Shown here: piece by piece, positions 42,476 through 53,281 of the stretch | How the letters are laid out: the number at the start of each line of letters is the position of its first letter | Numbering within the stretch: the first letter of the stretch is position 1 | NCBI GenBank assembly: GCA_949361645.1 | Contig: OX442419.1 | Coordinates: 1,897,926 to 1,961,925 of the forward strand | Direction: 5' to 3' | Origin: Spongilla lacustris | Lineage: Eukaryota > Porifera > Demospongiae > Spongillida > Spongillidae | DNA: 64,000 bases | The notes under the pieces: model-generated | Told to the model about the DNA's origin: nothing | What the model saw: only the letters and a program-made list of their open reading frames with translations | Database searches by the model: none | Translations under genes and position numbers: made by a program

Positions 42476-43291
42476 TTTGACAAAAGCAACTTCACTAACA
42501 AAAGCAAACGATATAAACTACGAACAGGAACACCAAGCCTAGTTCTTTTTAAGCTCAAGTAGGTGTGGCTTACAGCATCTATCATGGCCGTATGGCTTGA
42601 AACACACCATTTCTAGCCTGAGCTACTGTAACAAGCGATCCCTATTAACATACTCTATTGATACCACTGACGTTCTTTGAAACAGCTCCCGTGTCGAGTT
42701 TTATCCCCAGTAGAGTTATCAACATATGTATTTATGTTATCAGTTCAAGGTCCAATAGGATCCACGAGTATCTGACTCAAAAGGGCACTGCCGCTTGAAA
42801 TTCTGAGCGTACTGGCATCATTCGCGTCCTTTGAAACGGTTCTTATCTCGAGTTCTTTACAAATAAAGGAAGAAGGAGAAAATGGCCGCCGTTCCGTCTG
42901 GGGACGAGGAAAAACAGAATCCCTTTTGTTCTCTTGAACGACACGGTTATGCGACATCAAACAAACACGAAACGGCTCTCTTTTGATTCCTTGTTCGATA
43001 CCGACAACTAACTAAGCCATCCGATTGATAGGAGTCCCGTTAGAAGCGGGTCCCGTTTTTAATGACATTCACAATCGGGGTCAAATCCTATATGAGAGTT
43101 ACTAACGTAACTCTCGATCTCTGTCTATAGGTTGTCCACAGTCCCCATGCATGAGTTGAAAATATAGACGGATTTTCGTTGGCGCACCTTGCCCAAGCGC
43201 ACCCATATAATTAACATTTCCTTCATGCATTAGCAGTATGAAAGCAAATGTGGTTTTTCAGTTCTTTACTATACGTGTTCAATTTTGCTTG
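42476..43291. other. Upstream region of the saposin-domain gene
   Basis: No exon is supported. A plus-strand ATG at 42893 in good context (AAAATGGCC) opens 34 codons (MAAVPSGDEEKQNPFC..), but there is no clear donor after it. The sequences near 42660-42720 and 42830-42870 share GAAAC(A/G)G(C/T)TC and TCGAGTT, suggesting a small internal repeat. Confidence 0.35.
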
Positions 43292-43299
43292 TATATAAG
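43292..43299 (+). promoter_or_regulatory. TATA box of the saposin-domain gene
   Basis: TATATAAG, 56 bases before the ATG. Transcription would start about 30 bases downstream, near 43322, leaving a short leader. Confidence 0.55.
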
Positions 43300-43347
43300 T
43301 AGACATCGCAGAACAGAACGTGCATATGCAATCAAGAACTGTACTAA

Positions 43348-44524
43348 ATGCTCGAATATAGTAGACTTGTTTTCTTCTCCTTACTGGCATTGTGGGCCAC
43401 TACCTCAGCTTTTGAAACTGGCGGTGAGGGTCTTGACGATTTCGATGTAGATTTTGCAGCAACAAAACCGACCAAGCAGCCTACTACTCCCAAGCGACCT
43501 CCTACTACTACCAAGCGACCTCCTACTACTACCAAGCGACCTAATACTACCAGGCCACCTACTACTACCAAGCGACCTAATACTACCAGGCCACCTACTA
43601 CTACCAAGCGACCTAATACTACCAGGCCACCTACTACCACCAAGCCTCCACCTACTACCACCAAGCCTCCACCTACTACCACCAAGCCTCCACCTACTAC
43701 CACCAAGCCTCCACCTACTACCACCAAGCCTCCACCTACTACCACCAAGCCTCCACCTACTACCACCAAGCCTCCACCTACTACCACCAAGCCTCCACCT
43801 ACTACCACCAAGCCTCCACCTACTACCACCAAGCCTCCACCTACTACCACCAAGCCTCCACCTACTACCACCAAGCCTCCACCTACTACCACCAAGCCTC
43901 CACCTACTACCACCAAGCCTCCACCTACTACTACCAAGCCTCCACCTACTACCACCAAGCCTCCACCTACTACCACCAAGCCTCCACCTACTACTACCAA
44001 GCCTCCACCTACTACTACCAAGCCTCCACCTACTACTACAGAGCCTCCACCTACTGCTACAGAGCCTCCAGAGCCCACCGAGCCTACATCTCCTCCACCT
44101 GAACATGAATGCGCAGTTTGTAAAATTGTGGCGGCATTAATTACACCCGTATTGGAGTATCCTATTGTAAGGATATTGAGTGTTCAACACTTCTATGTAT
44201 CATAACATGCATGGTTAATTCACATACATGTATAGGAACAAGCCAGTGAGATAGTTGCGGGGCAATGCACCTGTCTGTTCCCGTCGCCCGAAATAGTAAG
44301 TTATTGATGATAAACGAATGAAATTAAATGTGCTAATCATATCGACGATTTTATGCACAGTGCCAATATTATGTTGAAGATTGGTTTGAGGAGCTATATG
44401 GCCATGTTGATGATGGGGTTAGTTTTCCAATGTTCAAACGGCATTCGAACTAATCATGTATTCTTTACTGCAGGAAACTCATGAAAGCGCGTGCGAATTA
44501 ATTGATGCATGCACCGCCTTGTGA
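43348..44524 (+). CDS. Secreted mucin-like protein with C-terminal saposin-B domain
   Basis: Four exons: 43348-44166, 44236-44295, 44361-44417 and 44474-44524, all phase 0 with GT-AG borders, encoding 328 residues. Residues 1-21 form a signal peptide (MLEYSRLVFFSLLALWATTS). After a short acidic stretch (GGEGLDDFDVDF) come three RPNTTRPPTTTK-type units and about 20 copies of PPPTTTK, a likely O-glycosylated stalk. The last 80 residues have the six-cysteine saposin-B pattern: HECAVCKIVAALI; GQCTCLFPSPEI; CQYYVEDWFEEL; SACELIDACTAL, plus one extra Cys next to the third. Saposin-like domains bind or disturb lipid membranes, so an extracellular lipid-binding or defence role is possible but unproven. 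The start is supported by the signal peptide and the TATA box. It lies between the arms of the Gypsy inverted duplication. Confidence 0.85.
43620..44050 (+). repeat. Coding minisatellite, 21-bp unit (PPPTTTK)
   Basis: About 20 copies of CCTCCACCTACTACCACCAA plus G, with only synonymous ACC/ACT changes in most copies. A 36-bp unit (RPNTTRPPTTTK) precedes it in three copies. The copy number is likely to vary between alleles. Confidence 0.95.
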
Positions 44525-44588
44525 GCGGCATTCAAATTTGCTGCACATTTATAACTTGTATACTATACATGATCTGAACCGCGCATAC

Positions 44589-44611
44589 AAAAAAAAAAAA
44601 AAAAAAAAAAT
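44589..44611 (+). repeat. Poly-A run downstream of the saposin gene
   Basis: About 22 A in the genome, 65 bases after the stop codon, with no AATAAA recognised before it. It could be the genomic trace of a retro-insertion or simply a homopolymer. Confidence 0.8.
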
Positions 44612-45377
44612 TCAGACCTTGTTTTGCTCGATCGCGAACGAAGCGATAGTGGGACCTATCTATATCCGCCCGGATAATGCGCTATATATGGAACAGTGTC
44701 CAGCAAAATCGGACTTGTGGGGTTATTATTTTATCACTATGCAAGTTACACTTTAGTCTAAACAACACATCTTTGCAACCGTACAACCTTTTCCTTTCAA
44801 GTTTCGTTACACTTGTTTCCACATCATCTCTCTATGTTCTTATCCATTTTGAAGCTTTAATTATTTTCCATGGCGTCAGTGCAAAGATCGCTAACACCAC
44901 AGGTTCGAATTTTCTCCACGTACGAGTGTTGAAAAGGCGTCAAATTCGGGTTGTTGATTTGTTCTGTTCGTTAATTTCTATACCATCCTTTACGGAGATA
45001 CAGTTGAACAAACTACGGGCACGTTTTCCCGCTTGATTCGCGCCAATGTGATTTTGGCAAATCGCGTCCCGCTCAGTGTTTGGGGAGGCGGAGATTATAT
45101 CAAGCGGGAAAGCGTGCATGTAGTTTGCTCAACTGTATCTCTGTAACGGATGATTCAGAAACTAACGAACAGAACAAATCAATACTCCTCTACGCACACT
45201 CCGAATTTGACGCGCTTTCAACACTCGCATGGGGAGAAATGTGGATTTCTAACCGGCGGGATTAACGATTGCTGTATCCGCGGCACTTGCAGAAAATGTG
45301 TACATCACAAAAATCGATTTCCACAGAGAGAAATGGTGTGGGAACTAGTGTACGAAATTTGAAACGAATAGCCGCAT
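44612..45377. repeat. Fold-back element, arms about 44923-45037 and 45099-45228
   Basis: GGAGATACAGTTGA, TTCTGTTCGTTA and CGTCAAATTCGG in the left arm return inverted in the right arm (TCAACTGTATCTCTGTAACG, TAACGAACAGAAC, CCGAATTTGACGCG), around a 61-base loop. More weakly the arms extend to about 44860 and 45290. A neighbouring block near 44755 (TCTAAACAACACATCTTTGC) is found again, inverted and diverged, at 52700-52740. This looks like a non-coding inverted-repeat family. Confidence 0.75.
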
Positions 45378-46215
45378 ATGGAGAAATCAACGGACACGAA
45401 AGTTGCGGTTTGTAAATTTTTGGATTTCACTCCGCGGTACGTTCCATAGAGAATGTATGGCGTTTTTACTAACTTGATTATTATTTACTTAACTAACAGA
45501 CCTGCAACTTTTGCCACCCTCTAATACTACTCTAAATGATGTTTAAATGTAGGCAATTTCAAATTTTATACCTTGTATCGTCCAAAATTCTGGGACCATT
45601 TCTGAAAATATGATATTCCATAGACTTGTACAGAAAATGGAAAAATATCATGCTAATTAAGATATTCCATTAGTTATAACTAATGAACAGAGGGGGGTTA
45701 GAACTTTTGCCACCCTCTGAAACAATTCTACAACTATCCAAATAATATAATATATGAATAAAAGTGGATGTTGTCGTGAAGAATTTGGGGACCATTTTTA
45801 AAAATAGTAAATCAGTTTTGGTGCAATAAGGCGCCATTTTTAAATGGCGTTTCTATGTGTTGCCATAGATATTTAGTAAAATCAAGGATATTCCATAGTT
45901 AATAAAATGAGACTAGGATCTAGGACATGCCCATGCCAGCATTTTGCAAAGCTGGAGTCGAGCAGAGGGCGTGGTGGGCCAGGTGCCGCCCCGTGCCGGG
46001 GGTAACTACTAGTACATGCCATGGAATACTAAAAGCTTCGAGTCTGTGTTTTCTACAAGACAGATCGATGTATTGAAATGATGTTAGGCTGCTTACCTCG
46101 ACCGGCTGCTCAGACAAGAGATGTAGGCCTACACGTAGCTGTAGCTGGATCTGAGCTATCCGAGTGCATCCTGAGGTCTACAGGGCGACGAGGGTGCATG
46201 GGATAGCTAAGAAGG

Positions 46216-47073
46216 ATGGCAGGGGAGTGTGACGCGTCAACGGAAGACTGGTTGAGTTAATACGTCGAGCGGCTAGAACATTTCTTCCTGGCAAGTAAAG
46301 TGGAAGCCGAACAGAAAAAGGACGCTTTCCTCGCCTGTATACATTTGGCCTGCTCCGAGCGCTCGTAGCACCCCAGAAATTGAAAGACCGAACGTACGAG
46401 CAACTGGTCGCAGCCTTAACGACACACGTAGCGCCTAAACCTCTAGTCATCGCAGAACGTACGGTTCCACAAACGGGACAAAAGGAGGGATATGTGGTAT
46501 GCAGCAAGTTTGCAGAACTGTGCGTTTGGTGCGACGTTATCAGAGACGCTGAGAGACAGGGTGTTCTTTGGTATGAGGGACGAGGGGGTACAGAAGAGAC
46601 TCCTCACAAAGGCAGACCTCACTTTTGCCAAGGTGCTGGAGACAGCGGAAATAGCGGAAAGGGAGACTAAAGACGCGCAGAACAGTTGCAGAGTGTCACA
46701 AAACAGGAACAAGACTGAATTACATCAAGTGGCAGCACCACCAAGAAGGGGGAGACCGTCAGGCCTAGGGGCTTGCAACAGGTGTGGAGGAGCGCATGAT
46801 ACTCAACAGTGCAAGTTCAGAAACAAAGTTTGCAGGAAATGGGGGCAAATTGAGAGGGCGTGTTGTGCAAAGAAAAGGGCAGAAGGAACAGGTGTTGGAA
46901 AGGGTGTACCCACTAGAGACCACTCTGTGAAGGAACTAAAGGGGGACGATGAAAGCAATGAAGAATGGGACAGACTGAAATGGGGATCACTACATGGCCT
47001 AGCAAAAGACAAGAGATATGGAATGAAACAGAGGACAATGGGTAAACCTATATGTATGTGGAGTTCATCATGA
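46216..47073 (+). pseudogene. Gypsy-type gag, right copy
   Basis: Starts at an ATG (MAGECDASTEDWLS), has TAA at 46258-46260, then YVERLEHFFLASKVEAEQKK typical of Gypsy gag. Further frame changes occur near 46370 and 46490. The best part (46492-47073) reads FGATLSETLRDRVFFGMRDE, VQKRLLTKADLTFAKV, and a CCHC zinc knuckle CNRCGGAHDTQQC followed by a degenerate second one (CRKWGQIERACC). These are capsid C-terminal and nucleocapsid features of Ty3/Gypsy elements. No protease or polymerase follows on this strand; a minisatellite begins directly after. Confidence 0.8.
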
Positions 47074-47086
47074 ATGAACAACTGCT

Positions 47087-47525
47087 ATGTATCAATACAA
47101 TTGGTTGTACCCCAAATTGTACAGGCCTGTACAATTTTATAGGCCTGTACCACTGTACAGGCCACTACCCCTCCCTGTACACGCCATTACCCTTGTACAG
47201 GCCTGCACCCCTGTACAAGCCTGTACCCTTGTACAGTCCTGTACCCCCCACCCACCCCAGTACAGGCCTGTACCCTTGTCCAGGCTTGTACCCCTCCCTG
47301 CATGTACACGCCTTTACCCCTGTACAAGCCTGTACCCACTGTACAGTCCTGTAAACCCCCCCCCCCCCCCCCCCCCCCCCGCCAGTACAGGCCTGTACCC
47401 CTGTCCAAGCTTGTATCCCTGTACCCCTCCTTGAACATGCCTGTATCCCTGAGCAGGCCTGTACCCCTCCGTGAACAGTGGTACAGGCCTATACCTCTCC
47501 CTGTACCCTTTCACAGGATTGTACT
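47087..47525 (+). repeat. Minisatellite of CCTGTACCCCTGTACAAG units, right copy
   Basis: Inverted copy of 35940-36420, with a C run at 47347-47380 corresponding to the G-rich patch of the other copy. Confidence 0.9.
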
Positions 47526-47549
47526 GCTGTACATGTATAGTTCATGTCT

Positions 47550-47960
47550 CTACTCAAAGCATGGCTTTATAACCGGACCTCTTCTGTAGTTTTGGGTGGC
47601 CATCCCTCCTGAATAGACTGAAACACCCTTGCTAACACCAGGTCCCTTAATTGTTGTTGTTCTTCGTAATTCTGCCACTGCGACCGGGAGGGTTTGTAGT
47701 TGGGAATGTCCCTCCTTCCTCCTCGTCCATTTGTGCCATCTGCATGTCGGCCACCACTGGGAGACATGAAAGTGCATCAGCATTTGTGTGCTGAGTGGTA
47801 CTCTTGTACCTGATATCAAGACAGGGCTAGCCTACCGCATATACCAATGCAACCGTGCTGCTGTCACTGCTGGTAATCCCTTTTCAGGGTTGAGAATGGA
47901 CAACAAGGGATGGTGGTCTGTCACCAGTGTGAAATGGGGAGGAACTGTGATGTCCGGAAA
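47550..47960 (-). pseudogene. Gypsy pol fragment: RNase H C-terminus and linker
   Basis: Minus-strand frames read TLVTDHHPLLSILNPEKGLP, the D-H-x-P-L motif of the Gypsy RNase H, then AAR and YHSAHK..CTF, a decayed version of the Q-H-x-N-A-D-A-L-S-R end. Then come LRDLVLARVFQSIQEGWPPK and TTEEVRL of the linker to integrase. It stops where the minisatellite starts, tail to tail with gag. Several frame changes and stops are present. Confidence 0.7.
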
Positions 47961-48811
47961 CATTCAGTGATTAGACATATATAGGATGTGTGTGCATGTG
48001 ATTACGTGTATGATTCAGTATAATGAATGAATGGTTGTTGATGTTGTGAGCTATCCGAGTGCATCCTGAGGTATCGAGTGTCTGAGAAACAAACCAGCCT
48101 AGGACGCCATTGCATGTGGTCGAATCTTAAATCTTTTGAAACATGATCACATGTACATGTACAACAGTGCTTTGTTGTGACACCTGCAGTAAAATTAACA
48201 CAACAGTAACGCTACATTACATCCATAGTGACATCCATGCACATGCACTGTTCCTTCTGATTTGTTCCTGCAGCTAGTGAGCGTTGTATGTAAAAAAAAT
48301 CAATTTAAGCTGACACTTGAACTCCCTGAAATAAAAATGCAGTGATTACTAGAATACACCTGAACACACATATTGCATACTGTAGAAGAGAACAGGTTAA
48401 CTTACGTCCTTTTCTTCAACCCAATATAAATGTCTTCTTAAAACCACTTTACAACACTGGAAAGCATGGTATTATTCAGTTTTATTTTGTTTTTTAAAAA
48501 CAAACCCAGCTAGCTTACCTTTTTCCTTTCATACACAATCCTTTCAGTCTGATAGTACTTCATTTGACATGCGCTATAAGATGAGAGCCAGGGCCAGCGG
48601 GGTGAATGGAGATAAGGGGAGGAAAGGAGAGAGGAGTGAGAGTGATGGGAGGGAGGGGGAGGTAGGAAAATTGACGGGATGAGGAGGGAGGGAGATGGAA
48701 GGGGAGGTAAGGAAATTGAATGGAGGAGGAAAAGAGAAAGTATTATTTGGGTTTTTTTGTACAGGTTGTGGTGGCACTTTGTATATGCCAAAACATTGAG
48801 TGTCTGACTGG
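47961..48811. other. No gene recognised; purine tract at 48596-48740
   Basis: A G/A-only stretch (GGGAGGGAGGGGGAGG and similar) covers about 140 bases. The rest is AT-rich. A minus-strand stretch at about 48510-48820 is open but low in complexity. Confidence 0.4.
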
Positions 48812-49131
48812 CTAAATACAATTGAGGGATTCATGAAAGTTTGTGTTATGATGTTCTACTTCCATTGCTGCAGTATTATTGTAGGAAGTCTTCCCTTCAT
48901 ATGTACAGTTAAATGGCATGTTTGTGAACCCTGGATTAATTGACAAAACAAAGTGACATGCCACGTGTACACCAGGGGGTAGGTACGGTAAATCCCTGGT
49001 ATTATAGGAAGTACTTGCATGTAATGGTGTGCTTCTTGTACACGTAACATCTGTAGCAAATGCATGACTGGAAACCGTAAGTGATACTGGCAGATGTTGC
49101 CTATTCCTGCCTCCTCCTCCCCCACGTTCAG
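48812..49131 (-). CDS. Possible terminal exon of an unrecognised minus-strand gene
   Basis: After an acceptor in the CA microsatellite (..CACATCAG on the minus strand) one frame is open for over 100 codons to a TAG at 48812. It reads RNRQHLPVSLTVSSHAFATD, then PYLPPGVHVACHFVLSINPG and PFNCTYEGKTSYNN. A second frame is also open to 48856. Composition looks protein-like and extracellular (N-x-S/T sites, paired Cys), but I recognise no domain. It may belong with the candidate exons at 50926 and 52301. Confidence 0.3.
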
Positions 49132-49134
49132 CTG

Positions 49135-49135
<1 letters not shown>

Positions 49136-49180
<45 letters not shown>

Positions 49181-49195
49181 ATGTGTGTGTGCGTG

Positions 49196-49262
<67 letters not shown>

Positions 49263-49280
49263 ACATGTATGTGTGTGTGT
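49136..49280 (+). repeat. (GT)n microsatellite
   Basis: GT array with GCATG, GCG and ATGTACATG interruptions. Confidence 0.95.
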
Positions 49281-50925
49281 ACATAAACACCTGCTGATCC
49301 TATCTTATTTCGATGTTTGTACAAAGTAACAAAGGCCCAATGTTATGAATTTTGTTGTGTGGCCAGACTGTGCTGATAAAAGGTCTAGGTCTGTACATGT
49401 ACATACAGTGAATAATCTCATGCACAATGCCATGCATCTTTGTGCAAATACAACCCCTAGGCCTGGTTTTGCTGGTTGTCCTAGGGAAAAGCTGTGTCCT
49501 GGAAGTTCATAGTATGTTAACAGATGTGCAGCACTACTACTTGTGTCCATACATGTATGTACATTTTTGATGAGCCCCAGGGTTATTCTATTGCCTGTCT
49601 ACTTTGTTGCCAGCTAGGCTTGGAGTACTACAGTTGAGAGCCTTACTGTTGACAGTAATGAGAGCAAGGTACTACATGGAATGCCGTGCACACTAAAAAT
49701 GAAAACCTTTAGGGAAGGCCAACAATATAGGGAGAAGGCCACCTATAGGGAGAAGGCCAACTGTATAGGGAGAAGGCCAACTGTATAGAGAGAAGGCCAA
49801 CAGTATAGGGAGAAGGCCAACTGTATAGGGAGAAGGCCAACTGTATAGGGAGAAGGCCAACAGTATAGAGAGAAGGCTACCTATATAGGGAGAAGGCCAA
49901 CTGTATAGGGAGAAGGCCAACTGACCAACAGTATAGTATACATGTATAACATGTACATGTACATGTAAGTTGTCAAGGGAGGTGTGTCCATATATGTATG
50001 TACGAAGTGGGCCCATAAGGTTATTCTATTTGTGATAACTAATGCAAACACTAAATGGGCATGGGCCAACCTACATGTATGAAGCTTTGGCATAGCCCCA
50101 GAACCATTATCCCTTGCTAGGCCAGTAGGGGCCAAAACCAGCTTAAGGCTGGCTTGTGGTTTCCTTGTCCACACAATGGATGTGGTTGCTTTGCAAAACT
50201 TAGGTAACCACTAAAATCACTACCTATCTTTGAAGTACCACTGCATGTACATGTAGTGACCTACAGCCAAAAAAGTTGCATGAAGGGCATACGATGACTT
50301 GGCTACATACATGTATAGAAGGGTTAAGGTTACCACACGTACATGTAGGTAACATGTTGCATGCAACTCAAATGAATATAGCGGCATGGTAGCCTTTTAA
50401 AGCACAGCCTCATATGCAAATGTAGTAATATTAAATTAAACAGAACTTTTGTGTAGGTAGTCAGGGTTAGGGTTTATACCTGTATCTGGTAGCCACCAGA
50501 TGAGAGCATTTTTGAAATTAGTCCTGGGTACATATACTAGGTACAGGATTATGTAACAGTAGATGGTGTCTATAAAGATAGACATGTAGTAACAAAGAGT
50601 ACATGTACAAGTTAATGTACCTCTCCAGGCCCTTAAACAGAAGTACTTTAACATGCATGTTCAAAGACTTCTGATGGAGCCGTCACCCAAGTGATGCATT
50701 GTATGTGTACAAAGGATACCTCCCCCCTTTCTGGGGGATTTGGAGAGGTGATCCAATGACACCACCAACACCCCTCCAGGGGAGTGAGGAAGTGTTCTCA
50801 ACACCAATGCATGCAAAGAAAAATTAGCATGTCCAAAAATACTATGCGTACTCTAGTGCATGTAATCACCATCACAATAGCCCCCAAACAGCCATTCACA
50901 CACCTGTTATCTGTCGTCACTGTGT
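49281..50925. other. No gene recognised
   Basis: Rich in ACATGTAC-type palindromes, which are common across the window. It contains the first TATAGGGAGAAGGCCAAC array (49710-49930). No exon is supported. Confidence 0.4.
49710..49930 (+). repeat. Minisatellite, TATAGGGAGAAGGCCAACTG unit, short array
   Basis: About ten copies of a 20-21 bp unit. The same unit forms the larger array at 51535-52225. Confidence 0.95.
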
Positions 50926-51072
50926 TCAAAGGACTGGGGAAGTAGCCAGACCAGTAAATACTTTGGTTTGTAGTACTGCAGTTAGTAGGTCTTCATTGAT
51001 CCTCTGCTCCTCCAGTAGTATGGTAGCTCTCTCCTGGTAGATTGTTGTGTCTTGTTGTGGTTGTACAGCAAT
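50926..51072 (-). CDS. Possible exon of an unrecognised minus-strand gene
   Basis: Acceptor (CACACAG) in the CA array, then an open frame reading IAVQPQQDTTIYQERATILL and EEQRINEDLLTAVLQTK, then VFTGLATSPVL and a stop. The Glu/Gln/Leu-rich middle suggests an alpha-helix or coiled coil. A weak donor (AAAGTATTT) occurs inside, so it could be an internal or a terminal exon. I recognise no family. Confidence 0.35.
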   Translation of the reverse strand: MAVQPQQDTTIYQERATILLEEQRINEDLLTAVLQTKVFTGLATSPVL

Positions 51073-51134
51073 CTGTGTGTGTGTGTGTGTGTCTGTGGTG
51101 TGTATGTGTGTGTGTGTATGTGTGTGTGTGTGTG

Positions 51135-51167
<33 letters not shown>

Positions 51168-51195
51168 GTGTGTGTGTGTGCGTGTGTGTTTGTGT
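51073..51195 (+). repeat. (GT)n microsatellite
   Basis: GT array with interruptions CTGTG, GTATG and GCG, directly at the acceptor of the candidate minus-strand exon. Confidence 0.95.
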
Positions 51196-51534
51196 CCAAT
51201 TATTATTATTTATATCTGATGTATATGGATGTACATGTAAGTACCACTGTGTACAGGTATATGTGTGGACATCATTGGTGTGTGTGCCCATGTTTGAAGC
51301 ACACAATACACAGCTCTACATCAGCGTGTGTAGTGTGCACATGATGGAGACACTTGTGAATATGTGCATCTCCACCAGTAGAGCTACTACATTGAGTGTC
51401 CACACTGTAACTGAGCATGCGTGACTTGCTGGAAGTGTCCATGCACGTGTGTGGTGTGTGTGTCCCACAGGTCAGCTATACACATGGTAAACAAAGGGAC
51501 AGAGATGCTACACAAATGGACAATGCTCAGTGGT

Positions 51535-52225
51535 TCATATAGGGAGAAAGCCAATAGTATAGGGAGAAGGCCAACTGTATAGGAAATAGTATAGGGATAA
51601 GGTCGACAGTATACATGTAGGTAGAAAGTCAACAGTATAGGGAGAAAGCCAACAGCATAGGGAGACGGCCAACTGTATAGGGATAAGGTCAACCATATAG
51701 GGAGAAGGGTCAACAGTATAGGGAGAAGGCCAAGAGTATATAGGGAGCAGGCCAACAGTATAGGGAGAAGGCCAACAGTATAGAGAGAAGGCCAACAGTA
51801 TAGGGAGAAGGCCAACAGTATAAGCGCAGCTTATTATAAAGAGAAGGCCACCAGCATAGGAAGAAGGCCAACAGTACAGGGAGAAGGCCAACAGTATAGG
51901 GAGAAGGCCAACAGTATAGGGAGAAGGCCAAGAGTATATAGGGAGAAGGCTAACAGTATAGGGAGAAGGCCAATGTATAGGGAGAAGGCCAACAGTATAG
52001 GGAGAAGGCCAACTGTATAGCGAGAAGGCCAACAGTATAGGGAGAAGGCCAACTGTATAGCGAGAAGGCCAACAGTATAGGGAGCAGGCCAACAGTATAG
52101 CGAGAAGGCCACCAGTCTAACACTACAGGAAGAAGACCAACAGTATAAGGAGACGGGCAATTAACGGTCCGGGAGAAGGCCAACAGTACAGGGAGAATTC
52201 CATACAGTACTAGTATAGGGAGAAG
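51535..52225 (+). repeat. Minisatellite, TATAGGGAGAAGGCCAACAG unit, long array
   Basis: About 32 copies of a 20-21 bp unit with variants (TATAGCGAG, GGCCACC, insertion of TA). It gives long open frames of the type LLPILLAFSLYCW on the minus strand, which are by-products. Confidence 0.95.
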
Positions 52226-52300
52226 GCCATATATCCTCCCCCTTCACTGCATCGAATATATGCCTGTTCTGCACATACTAAATTCACACAGTATACTCAC

Positions 52301-52403
52301 CAAAACACTTGAATCTCAGAAGTTGAAATCATGCAGGGCAATCCGTTTATTGCTGCCTCCACATCTCCAAAGCTACGATTGTGTATTATCATTAATAATT
52401 CAT
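52301..52403 (-). CDS. Possible internal exon of an unrecognised minus-strand gene
   Basis: 103 bases between a good acceptor (TTAATTGCAG) and a good donor (GTGAGTATAC) on the minus strand. The only open frame reads ELLMIIHNRSFGDVEAAING, then LPCMISTSEIQVF. Coding-like composition and clean splice sites make it the best of the three candidates in this stretch, but I cannot name the protein. Confidence 0.45.
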
Positions 52404-53280
52404 CTGCAATTAACAGTTAACTAGTTGCAACGTACGCAATAACTGTAACTTAATCCCAGATGACGCAAGGTATTACGTTATGACATATTGTTTATGAATA
52501 AATTATGCGCGGTAGAAATTAATTTTTTGTCTTGATTTTACTACACGAATGGTTCATTTCATAATTATATAAAACACAGATTCACAATCAGACCGATTTA
52601 TACTAAATTATAAATGTGTTTAAAATTCAATTTAAAAATAAAAGCATGATGACCGCCTATGTATGGGCCATTTCTCCATATGGGTTGCAGAATATACCGT
52701 TGCGAAGATGTGTTGTTTAGTATAACGTGCAATTTTTTATAGTATTAAGAATATAACCCCACAAGCCCGTCGAGGGTAAGTTGCGAGGTGGAGATTTTAT
52801 AATGACTAGTTAGAAAACCAGTCATTTTTGTTTATTTTATCTCGCTTTGGTATCGGGCAACAAATAAGAACGTATAAATTACCATCCACCACCATTGATC
52901 GATGAATCATTCTCACCAGTGGGTATGACGTAACATTGGAATGCACTACGTTCCCAGTCTCTGTGGATATTGTAGTACATGTATGACAATGACTGGGAAC
53001 GAGGCACATTCCAATGTTCATTTGTGGGAATAATTCTTTATACTGACGTGTTTTGTGCATTTTGTACGTGAAAGAAATATCTATTTAGTTTTTGCTAGAG
53101 AGAGGAAGGGGGGTGGGCATGCTAATAACTCCTTAGAAAACGAGTCATTTTCGTTTTTATCTCAAAAAGCTAAAAATCTTACCTGTCCCATACTTAGTAG
53201 TGCGTTGGTAGCGGGTGAACAAACAACAATGTGTTTTTCAGCGGGGAAAAAATGCTTGAAACACGCATAATTGCCATCCG
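52404..53280. repeat. AT-rich spacer with a hairpin at 52933-53017
   Basis: ACATTGGAATGCACTACGTT and CCCAGTC return inverted as GACTGGGAACG and GCACATTCCAATGT around a 30-base loop. Near 52700 lies the inverted relative of the block at 44755. No exon is supported. Confidence 0.6.
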
Positions 53281-53281
53281 C

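Larger units (their letters stand above)
45378..47690 (+). repeat. Right arm of the large inverted duplication (Gypsy relic)
   Basis: Inverted counterpart of 35790-39116. From inside out it has 0.85 kb non-coding (45378-46215), gag, the TACAGGCCTG minisatellite, and a pol fragment on the opposite strand. The non-coding part may derive from the LTR and leader of the original element, but no matching second LTR is visible. Confidence 0.85.

Noticed and set aside
43344..44106. Long minus-strand frames (Gly/Val/Leu or Trp-Arg-Leu repeats) opposite the saposin gene
   Set aside because: They are shadows of the 21-bp coding repeat. The plus frame has a signal peptide, splice sites and the saposin domain.
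44901..44920. GGTTCGAATTTTC resembling a tRNA B box
   Set aside because: No A box or matching acceptor stem at the right distance. It lies in a fold-back element.
51535..52183. Hydrophobic repeated peptides (LLPILLAFSLYCW type), looking like membrane segments
   Set aside because: They derive from the 20-bp minisatellite on the minus strand and appear in all registers.
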